Below are positions 8,419 to 14,330 of a stretch of 26,031 nucleotides of DNA, in pieces. The notes beneath the pieces were generated by a model. The model was not told the DNA's origin. It did no database searches and saw nothing but the letters and a program-made list of their open reading frames with translations. Position 1 is the stretch's first letter, and each line of letters begins with the position of its first letter. A program made the position numbers and the translations under genes. The stretch is from Sedimentisphaerales bacterium (lineage in GTDB: Bacteria > Planctomycetota > Phycisphaerae > Sedimentisphaerales > SG8-4): the NCBI GenBank assembly GCA_016928975.1, contig JAFGJR010000145.1, positions 1 to 26,031 of the forward strand, read 5' to 3'.

Positions 8419-9141
8419 TCAGGCGAAGATGGCGGACCCAATGCGCAGGATCGTCGCTCCCTCCTCGATGGCGATCTCGTAGTCGGAGCTCATGCCCATG
8501 CTCAGCTCGGTGAATTGCTCGCCGACGATCTTCTCGCCTCGCATCTCAAAGAACAGCTCGCGGGCCCGGGTGAAACACCCACGGATGACGTCCTTGTTGC
8601 GTGTCAGCGGCGCCATGGTCATCAGCCCGATAAGCTGGAGGTTGGGGAGGGTCTCGATCTGCTCGGCCAGATGGGTGGCCGCCCCGACGGGCACGCCGTA
8701 TTTCTGCGGCTCATTGGAGGTGTTGATCTGGAGCAGGATTCTCGGACGCACGTTCATCCTTGCGGCCGAGCTGTTGATCTCCTCGGCCAGTCGGAGCGTG
8801 TCCACCGAATGGACCAGAGAGACCATGGGAAGGATCTGGCGAACCTTGTTGCGCTGGAGGTGCCCGATCATGTGCCAGTGAACCTCGCGCGCGACGCCGG
8901 TGCCGGCCTCCTGCTGGAGAAGCTCGCCCACCTGTGCGGCGACCTTCTTCAGTTGTTGCACGCGGTTCTCGCCGAAGTGGCTGTAGCCCAGCCGGAGCAC
9001 TTCCTTGATCGCCTCGAAGTCAGCCGACTTCGTCACAACGACGAGCCGGACGTCACCAGGTTCTCTGCCGGAGCGTGCACATGCCGCCGCGATGTTCTGC
9101 TCGACATGCGCGACCCGGTCAGCCAGTTTCAACATATGCAT
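8419..9141 (-). CDS. YggS/PLPBP-family pyridoxal-phosphate homeostasis protein
   Basis: 240 residues, close to the family's usual 225-235. Lys38 in VVVTKSAD is the expected PLP-binding lysine at the end of the first barrel strand. GENRVQQ, HMIGHLQRNK and the ending SMGMSSDYEIAI...RIGSAIF are typical of the group. These are single-domain TIM-barrel proteins resembling alanine racemase but without clear enzymatic activity; they buffer or deliver PLP and affect amino-acid balance. ATG 9135 is an alternative start two codons in. A moderate promoter match lies at 9205-9233. The gene downstream in the same direction (SpoIIE phosphatase) begins about 125 bp later. Confidence 0.93.
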   Translation of the reverse strand: MHMLKLADRVAHVEQNIAAACARSGREPGDVRLVVVTKSADFEAIKEVLRLGYSHFGENRVQQLKKVAAQVGELLQQEAGTGVAREVHWHMIGHLQRNKVRQILPMVSLVHSVDTLRLAEEINSSAARMNVRPRILLQINTSNEPQKYGVPVGAATHLAEQIETLPNLQLIGLMTMAPLTRNKDVIRGCFTRARELFFEMRGEKIVGEQFTELSMGMSSDYEIAIEEGATILRIGSAIFA

Positions 9142-9204
9142 CGGTCGCGAGCCACAGAATGAAGAACTCCATTTCTTTGCACCAGCGTACCCACCAGAGA
9201 ACCG

Positions 9205-9233
9205 AGTGTATGGCAGATTGATGCCTGTTACAA
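9205..9233 (-). promoter_or_regulatory. putative promoter of the YggS-family gene
   Basis: On the minus strand TTGTAA (9233-9228) and TACACT (9210-9205) are spaced by 17 nt, each matching four of six consensus bases. The predicted start near 9198 gives a leader of about 57 nt. The match is only moderate. Confidence 0.4.
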
Positions 9234-9491
9234 GAGCGCAGGCGTAAAATTGCCCTGGTTGTCCTTCGCAGGTCGCGCGCCATGATCCGTGGTGGGGCGC
9301 GATGTCGCCCGGCGAGAGCTTTCCCAGGTTCTGAACCGGGCCGCTCAGTGGTGGGCTGTCGGTCCTGCGAAACGATCCCCCGTCACCGGCGCGTACGAGA
9401 GATCACGTGGCGTAACAGCTTGTCGCGACACGAGTTACCCTTTCTATGCAACGGGGACACGGGAAAAATCCAAAAAAAGCAAGCTTTTGTC
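9234..9491. other. intergenic stretch without recognised feature
   Basis: 258 bp between the YggS promoter and the candidate small-RNA promoter. I checked it for tRNA, SRP RNA, RNase P and tmRNA core motifs and saw none. It has a small inverted repeat GGTTC-T-GAACC (9328-9338). Open frames here have no family resemblance. Confidence 0.4.
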
Positions 9492-9520
9492 TTGCATTCA
9501 CGCCGCCGCCGGGGTATAAT
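9492..9520 (+). promoter_or_regulatory. near-consensus sigma70 promoter driving no known gene
   Basis: TTGCAT (9492-9497) and a perfect TATAAT (9515-9520) are separated by exactly 17 nt. The likely start is a G at 9526-9528. No plus-strand protein gene follows. About 185 nt downstream there is an intrinsic terminator, so the promoter appears to belong to a short RNA. Confidence 0.7.
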
Positions 9521-9526
9521 TATCGG

Positions 9527-9715
9527 GGTTGGGGTGGGTGGTTCACCCTGGTGCAGGCAGCGGCCTGTTTGTTGTTTCGGGCATGCGATTCGGAAGGGTT
9601 GTTCGGTCTCTTTTACTTCATAAGATCAGCGTCTAATGTTCGGTTAAACCTCGGCGAGGCAGCGTGGTCCACCGGTCTCCCCCCCAGCCGGTCCCACCAC
9701 CTCGCCATTTTTATT
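9527..9715 (+). ncRNA. candidate small noncoding RNA, about 185 nt
   Basis: The unit is bounded by the promoter at 9492-9520 and the terminator at 9653-9715, in a 570-bp region otherwise without genes. The 5' end is very G-rich (GGGG-TT-GGGG-T-GGG) and is followed by two small hairpins: GGTG-GTT-CACC (9536-9546) and CAGGC/GCCTG (about 9554-9567). The 5' segment 9527-9534 can pair, with one G-U, to CCCCAGCC at 9682-9689, which overlaps the terminator. Length and promoter strength would suit a 6S-like RNA, but I cannot match the 6S bubble. It also lacks the SRP, tmRNA and RNase P cores. Function unknown; existence is inferred from signals only. Confidence 0.45.
9653..9715 (+). terminator. intrinsic terminator of the candidate small RNA
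   Basis: A long imperfect hairpin: GGCGAGG (9653-9659) with CCTCGCC (9700-9706), GTGG (9664-9667) with CCAC (9694-9697), and ACCGG (9671-9675) with CCGGT (9688-9692), closing a C-rich loop. It is followed by ATTTTTATT (9707-9715). The T run is on the plus strand, so it does not mainly serve the minus-strand MFS gene that ends at 9711, although that transcript would also read through the stem. Confidence 0.7.
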
Positions 9716-10907
9716 GTCCCCGTCCGCTGGAGCGTCTGGCCTTCAAGTACAGTCCGAACCCCACGAACAGCAGGACCGACACCAGGCCCAGGGTGGCGCC
9801 GTAGAGGAATGTCACCCGGGGCGAGCACCGCTCCCATAGAAAGCCCGCCAGAATGCCGCCGGGCAGCGCGGCCAGGCCCGTGGCCGTGTGGAATGTCCCC
9901 AGGGCGGTTGCCTTCAAGCCCTCGTGGGCCAGGTCAGCCACAAAGGCTCGTTGCGTCCCGTCGATCGCCGCCTTGTACCCTCCGTACAGAGCGAAGAGAA
10001 CGATGAATGCCGGCAGGGAGCCGAGGAAGGCAAAGCCCGCGGCCGTGACGGCAAACAGAGAGTACCCGAACACGATCACCTTTTCCCGACCGATTCTGTC
10101 CGAAAGAATGCCCAGCGGCGCCGCCAGAAGGCTGTAGACGACGTTGAACAGCGCGTACAGCAGGATGGGGGCCGCCTGGGCGAACCGGCCGGGGAACAGC
10201 GTGTTGGCCTTGAGAACGAAGAACATGTAGCTGAAGTTCCCGAAGGCGAAGACGCTGGCCACGAGGATGAACAGCAGCAACGGCGCCGGCAGGATGGCGA
10301 TGCCGAGCTTCAGCGAGATCTTCTGCGGCCGGCCCTGCGGCTCGGAGACGAAGCGAATCGGCGCCAGGGCGGCAAAACCAATGATGCCCGCGATCAGGAT
10401 GATCGTCCGGAAGCTCAGGTGCAGGTACCAGAACAACGCGAACGCGGCGAGCGTGCCCAGGACCGCGCCGGCGGTCTCCAGCGACCGGTGAATGCCGAAT
10501 CCCTTGCCCCGCTCGCTCGTCATGGACTCCGCGATGATTGCGTCCCGCGGCGCGGTGCGCAGGCCCTTGCCGATCCGCTCCAGTCCTGAGAACACGACCG
10601 CGCTGGGCCACGCCCTCGAGGCGGCCAGCAGGAGCTTGAAGATACTGGACACAAAATAGCCGCCATAGACGAAACCCTTGCGCCGGCCGGTCCTGTCGGA
10701 CCAGTAGCCGAAGAAGATCTTGAGGATGTTGGAGACCGCGTCGCGGAACCCGCCGAGCAGTCCGACCGCCTCTCCGCCGGCCCCCAGCGATTGCAGGAAC
10801 ATCGGCAGGATCGGCATGATCATCTCGCTGCTCAGGTCGTTCAGGAAGCTGACGATGCTGAGCAGAATGACGTTGGGCGACAGTCCCTTGCGAAGTCTAT
10901 TTTCCAT
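9711..10907 (-). CDS. MFS transporter
   Basis: 398 residues from ATG 10907, with GAGG 9 nt upstream; an upstream in-frame GTG (10922) overlaps that site and is less likely. The sequence has about twelve hydrophobic segments in two halves. The loop between segments 2 and 3 carries GYWSDRTGRRKGFVYGGY and the equivalent second-half loop has GILSDRIGREKVIVFGY; both are the GxxxDRxGRR motif of the Major Facilitator Superfamily. SFLNDLSSEMIMPILPMFL in the first segment is frequent in drug/metabolite efflux-type members. The substrate cannot be inferred. It is the last gene of a closely spaced minus-strand series (argS, nucleotidyltransferase, yjbQ, MFS), 36 bp after yjbQ. Confidence 0.88.
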   Translation of the reverse strand: MENRLRKGLSPNVILLSIVSFLNDLSSEMIMPILPMFLQSLGAGGEAVGLLGGFRDAVSNILKIFFGYWSDRTGRRKGFVYGGYFVSSIFKLLLAASRAWPSAVVFSGLERIGKGLRTAPRDAIIAESMTSERGKGFGIHRSLETAGAVLGTLAAFALFWYLHLSFRTIILIAGIIGFAALAPIRFVSEPQGRPQKISLKLGIAILPAPLLLFILVASVFAFGNFSYMFFVLKANTLFPGRFAQAAPILLYALFNVVYSLLAAPLGILSDRIGREKVIVFGYSLFAVTAAGFAFLGSLPAFIVLFALYGGYKAAIDGTQRAFVADLAHEGLKATALGTFHTATGLAALPGGILAGFLWERCSPRVTFLYGATLGLVSVLLFVGFGLYLKARRSSGRGQ

Positions 10908-10943
10908 GATGGTATGCCTCACGACGGCGGGCGGCCCGGAGGG

Positions 10944-11354
10944 TCACTCCCCCTGCACCTGGACGATCACCCGCCGGCTTCGCGGGCCGTCGAACTCGCA
11001 GAAGTAGATCGCCTGCCACGTGCCCAGCACCAGACGCCCGTCTTGCAGGAGCACCTGCTCGCTACAGCCGACGAGCGAGCTCTTGCAGTGGGCGTCGGAG
11101 TTGCCTTCGGAGTGCTGAAAGCGGTGGTTGGATCTCGGCACGATTTCATCGAGCGCCAGCAGGACATCGTGGACCACGTCGGGATCCGCGTTCTCGTTGA
11201 TCGTGATCGCGGCGGTCGTGTGCGGGCAGAACACGACGACACTGCCGTTGGCGATGCCGGACTGGCGGACGATCGCCTCCACCTGGCCGGTAATATCGAC
11301 CATCTCCGTCCGCCCCCGCGTGTTGACGCGAGACTCTTTTTGAACCATCTTCAT
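10944..11354 (-). CDS. YjbQ/UPF0047-family protein
   Basis: 136 residues, the usual size of this single-domain family. The start ATG 11354 has GGAG 7 nt upstream. The motifs are clear: PHTTAAITINENADPDV in the middle and HRFQHSEGNSDAHCKSSLVG, whose histidines and acidic residues form the conserved pocket, then LGTWQAIYFCEFDGPR near the end. Members have been reported to complement thiamine-phosphate synthase mutants, but the physiological role is not settled. It lies 18 bp after the nucleotidyltransferase and 36 bp before the MFS gene, so all are probably cotranscribed. Confidence 0.92.
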   Translation of the reverse strand: MKMVQKESRVNTRGRTEMVDITGQVEAIVRQSGIANGSVVVFCPHTTAAITINENADPDVVHDVLLALDEIVPRSNHRFQHSEGNSDAHCKSSLVGCSEQVLLQDGRLVLGTWQAIYFCEFDGPRSRRVIVQVQGE

Positions 11355-11372
11355 GGTCGGTCTCCAAGGCGG

Positions 11373-11690
11373 TCACTCAGGTCCTCGTGCTTGGTACTGG
11401 ACCTCGGCGGCCTTCAGTACCTCGTCCCGAAAATACGGGCTTAGGTCTTCGGGCGTACGGAGGTCAGCTTTTCGGCCGAGGGCTTCCGCAAGTTCCATTT
11501 CCATTTTAACGATGGAGAAGAGGCCCGGCGTGTGGCCCGGCTCGAACTCCACCAGTAGATCAATATCGCTTTCGGGCCTCAACGGTTCGCGCAGCGCAGA
11601 CCCAAAGAGGGACAGTCTGCTGACGTGGTTCCTTCTGCAGAACTCAATAAGCCTCTCTTTCGACATACTCTGCTCAAGCGAGTAGCCCAT
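11373..11690 (-). CDS. MNT-type nucleotidyltransferase, orphan
   Basis: About 97-105 residues. The minimal nucleotidyltransferase pattern is intact: [23 protein letters not shown], i.e. GSxxR followed by DxD, the metal-binding pair. Starts at 11690 or ATG 11666 are both possible; [13 protein letters not shown] (11666) is the more usual family beginning. Such small proteins (MntA) usually pair with a HEPN-domain protein. They act as antitoxins by adding AMP to it, or are sometimes named as part of a toxin-antitoxin pair. No HEPN gene is next to it here: argS is upstream and yjbQ downstream. It may be a remnant or have a partner elsewhere. Confidence 0.8.
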   Translation of the reverse strand: MGYSLEQSMSKERLIEFCRRNHVSRLSLFGSALREPLRPESDIDLLVEFEPGHTPGLFSIVKMEMELAEALGRKADLRTPEDLSPYFRDEVLKAAEVQYQARGPE

Positions 11691-11737
11691 CTCACAGAAA
11701 CCTCGGAACTGCTGAGTAATGGGGCGATTTGTCGCGA

Positions 11738-13546
11738 CTACATCTGCTTGACAACCTGAATACCCAGCAATTGGTCCAGGCCGTGGCGGATTGTGTCAGC
11801 GGTCAGGTCGCACAGCAGCAGCCGGGTCGGCCTCTTGTCGGGCGGAGCATCGAGGACCGGGCAATTCGTGTAGAACGTGCTGAACTTCTGGGCCAGCTCG
11901 TACAGGTACGACGTGAGGAAGTTCGGCCGGTACTCGGCGGCCGCGGACTCCACCGCCTCCGCGTAGCGGACCAGGTGTTTGGCCAGGTCCAGCTCGGACG
12001 GATCATCGAGATTGAGCTCTGCAATGCCCTCAAGTTCTTTGGGGATGTCCACGCCTTTGCTCTCGGCCCTTCGCTCGATGGATCGGACGCGGGCGTACGC
12101 GTATTGCATGTACGGGGCCGTATTGCCGTCCATCGCCAGCATTTTCTCGAAGCTGAACACGTAGTCGCTCGTGCGGTTGTTGGAGTAGTCCGCGTACTTG
12201 ACGGCTCCGATCCCCACCGCCTTGGCGATCTCGTCTTTCTCTGCCGGTGGCAGGTCCGGGTTCTTCTCCTCGACAACGCCCCGTGCCCGCTCTACGGCCT
12301 CGTCGAGCAGGTCCCTGAGCTTGACGTTCTCGCCGGAGCGCGTCTTGAGCGGCTTGCCGTTCTCGCCGAGCACGCTGCCGAAGGTCACATGCACCAGGTC
12401 GACCTTCCTGCCGTCGCGCACATCCCAGCCCGCCAGCTCCGCCACCTTGAACAGCATCTGAAAGTGCTGAATCTGCCGTGCGTCGGTGACATAGACGATC
12501 CGGTCGGCCTTCAACTCGTTGACCCGGTATCGCAGCGCCGCCAGATCGGTGGTCGCATAGAGGAACGCGCCGTCGGATTTTTGAATGATGAACGGCAACG
12601 GCTCGCCCTCTTTGGTCTTGAATCCAGGGGGAAACACGCACAACGCCCCGTCCGACTCGACCGCAAGCCCTGCTTTCCGCAGGTCGGCCACGACGGCCGG
12701 AAGCTCGTCGTTATAGAAGCTCTCGCCTCGCACGTCGTCAGGCGACAGACGCACTCCGAGCGAGTCATACATCTTCTGGCACTCACGGATTGAGAGATCT
12801 ACAATTCTCTTCCAGTGAGTCAGGACGTTAGCGTCCCCCCTCTGAAGACCAACAACGTATGCTCGGGAACGTTCCGCGAAGTCAGGATCGGAATCATATT
12901 CTATTTTGGCTCTGCGATACAGTTCTTCCGTATCTGCAAGAGACGATGGATCAGGCGCGTCAGCGGGCCTTTCCCCGAAGACGCGCTCCATTCTCGAAGC
13001 CGTGTCCCCCAACAACAGGTACGCGATCAACATACCGAATTGCGTGCCCCAATCGCCGACGTGGTTTTGGCGGATGACGGTATGGCCCTGGACTTCGAGG
13101 AGCCGGCAGATGGCGTCCCCGATGATCGTGCTGCGGAGGTGACCGACGTGCATCTGTTTGGCGACGTTCGGACTGGAGAAGTCCACCACAATCGTCTGCG
13201 GCTCGGACTCGCGGTCCATGCCCAATCGTTCTTCTGGGGCACCGGTGATTCGCGGCAGTTGTTCGGCGATGTATTGCGGTTTGAGGCGCAGGTTGATGAA
13301 TCCCGGCCCGGCGACTTCCGGCGGCTCGCAGAGGTCGCTGACGTCGAGCTGGGCGACGACCTGCTCGGCGAGCTTGCGAGGATTGGTCTTGATCTGCTTG
13401 GCCAGGGCCATCACGCCGTTGGCTTGGTAGTCACCGAACTTCGGGTCGGTGGCAGGTCGCACAATGGCGGCGCAGCCGATCTGGCCGGTTGCCTTCGCCA
13501 TCGCGGCGGATATGCGTTCTTCGAGCAGGTCTATCGTAGATTTCAT
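11738..13546 (-). CDS. argS: arginyl-tRNA synthetase
   Basis: 602 residues from ATG 13546 ([13 protein letters not shown]); the longer open frame upstream runs through an intergenic hairpin repeat and is not coding. Residues 1-110 are the ArgRS-specific N-terminal domain with [14 protein letters not shown]. The class I HIGH signature is present as [16 protein letters not shown] (HVGH), followed by [16 protein letters not shown]. The usual KMSKS lysine loop is replaced by [13 protein letters not shown], normal for many ArgRS. The ending is the anticodon-binding DALR domain, with [11 protein letters not shown] and a final DGL/DQLLGI-like helix. It charges tRNA-Arg with arginine. It is followed within about 50 bp by the nucleotidyltransferase gene. 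Confidence 0.96.
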   Translation of the reverse strand: MKSTIDLLEERISAAMAKATGQIGCAAIVRPATDPKFGDYQANGVMALAKQIKTNPRKLAEQVVAQLDVSDLCEPPEVAGPGFINLRLKPQYIAEQLPRITGAPEERLGMDRESEPQTIVVDFSSPNVAKQMHVGHLRSTIIGDAICRLLEVQGHTVIRQNHVGDWGTQFGMLIAYLLLGDTASRMERVFGERPADAPDPSSLADTEELYRRAKIEYDSDPDFAERSRAYVVGLQRGDANVLTHWKRIVDLSIRECQKMYDSLGVRLSPDDVRGESFYNDELPAVVADLRKAGLAVESDGALCVFPPGFKTKEGEPLPFIIQKSDGAFLYATTDLAALRYRVNELKADRIVYVTDARQIQHFQMLFKVAELAGWDVRDGRKVDLVHVTFGSVLGENGKPLKTRSGENVKLRDLLDEAVERARGVVEEKNPDLPPAEKDEIAKAVGIGAVKYADYSNNRTSDYVFSFEKMLAMDGNTAPYMQYAYARVRSIERRAESKGVDIPKELEGIAELNLDDPSELDLAKHLVRYAEAVESAAAEYRPNFLTSYLYELAQKFSTFYTNCPVLDAPPDKRPTRLLLCDLTADTIRHGLDQLLGIQVVKQM

Positions 13547-13574
13547 GTGATCAATCGTTCTGGTGACTCCCGTG

Positions 13575-13735
13575 TTGGGGGCTCTGCCCCCAAACCCCCG
13601 GCACTTGTCGCTTTGGGCCAATGGCATGATGGTAAGAGCAGGTGCCATTGGTGTGTTGGCGGTACCGTCTGGCTGTTGAACCATGCTGCTGGCACAACGC
13701 GGAAAATGCCAGGGGTCCGGGGACAGCGTCCCCGG
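13575..13735. repeat. cluster of intergenic hairpin repeats (REP/BIME-like)
   Basis: Three perfect 8-bp inverted repeats lie in the 312-bp gap between rsfS and argS. They are TTGGGGGC-TCT-GCCCCCAA (13575-13593); CCAATGGC/GCCATTGG with a loop of about 17 nt (near 13618-13651); and CCGGGGAC-AGC-GTCCCCGG (13717-13735). The two G/C hairpins have the same design, an 8-bp stem with a 3-nt loop. The contexts GGGGGCTCTGCCCCCAAACC and GGGGACAGCGTCCCCGG resemble hairpins dispersed in many bacterial genomes. None has a T run, so they are not ordinary terminators. Confidence 0.6.
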
Positions 13736-13858
13736 CCCTGAGACCGTTGCTTGCCGCGAGACGTGTGAAGACAGCATGAACCGGTCTCAAGCGGGAGTCA
13801 TGCTGGCTCATGCGTCGGCGGGGCATATCGAATGCGGATTTCGCACAATCGTCAATCA

Positions 13859-14218
13859 TCAATAATCAATCTTCTCCGCGTCTCCCCAGAGGAGCTCGAG
13901 GTCGTAGAACTGGCGGTATTCCGGGTCGAAGAGGTGGACGATGACGTCGACGAAATCGACCAGGATCCAACGGCCCTGCTCGTAGCCTGCCCGGCCGAAC
14001 CGCGATATGCCTCGCTCTCGTCCCGCCTGGGAAGTCTCGTCGCAGACAGTACGCATCTGCCGCGCGCTGGTCCCCGTGGCGATCACGAAATAGTCCGTGG
14101 CGGGGGACAGGCCTCGCAGATCGAGCACGACGATGTCCGTGCAATGGCGGTCTTGTGCGATTCTCGCCGCCGCCTGGGCGAACTCCTTGGCTTGCTCATT
14201 CGGTTTTCTTCTCGCCAA
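13859..14218 (-). CDS. rsfS: ribosomal silencing factor RsfS
   Basis: 119 residues from TTG 14218, which has GAGG 8 nt upstream. The open frame reaches GTG 14266, but that codon lies inside the hppA terminator hairpin. The family core is clear: DIVVLDLRGLSPATDYFVIATGTSARQM and the later WILVDFVDVIVHLFDPEYRQFYDLELLWGDA, ending in the aromatic/acidic tail typical of RsfS (Iojap). The protein binds ribosomal protein L14 and blocks subunit joining when nutrients are scarce. It is located between hppA and argS, all on the minus strand. In many bacteria rsfS sits with nadD and obg, which are not seen here. Confidence 0.93.
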   Translation of the reverse strand: MARRKPNEQAKEFAQAAARIAQDRHCTDIVVLDLRGLSPATDYFVIATGTSARQMRTVCDETSQAGRERGISRFGRAGYEQGRWILVDFVDVIVHLFDPEYRQFYDLELLWGDAEKIDY

Positions 14219-14233
14219 TATCGTATCCTCACG

Positions 14234-14270
14234 GTCCAAAGAAGAAGGGTGGCCCACGTGGACCACCCTT
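14234..14270 (-). terminator. intrinsic terminator downstream of hppA
   Basis: The outer arms AGGGTGG (14246-14252) and CCACCCT (14263-14269), with an extra A-T pair outside them, flank the palindrome CCACGTGG (14254-14261); only one mismatched position interrupts the stem. On the minus strand it is followed by TTCTTCTTTGG. It lies 60 bp after the hppA stop. It overlaps the longest possible N-terminus of rsfS, which argues for the shorter start. Confidence 0.7.
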
Positions 14271-14330
14271 TCAGCTTACCGTTAAATGCGGGCAACGTCA
14301 ACAGCGGCCCGCGAGCGTCCGCCGGCGGGA

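Noticed and set aside
9142..9710. SRP RNA, tmRNA or RNase P RNA gene in the large gap
   Set aside because: The diagnostic cores (GGAAGGAAGCA of SRP, the tmRNA tag/acceptor ends, the GAGGAAAGTC of RNase P) are absent; only a generic small-RNA candidate remains.
13547..13777. N-terminal extension of argS
   Set aside because: The extra 77 codons run through the hairpin repeats and lack family resemblance; ATG 13546 gives the canonical ArgRS start.
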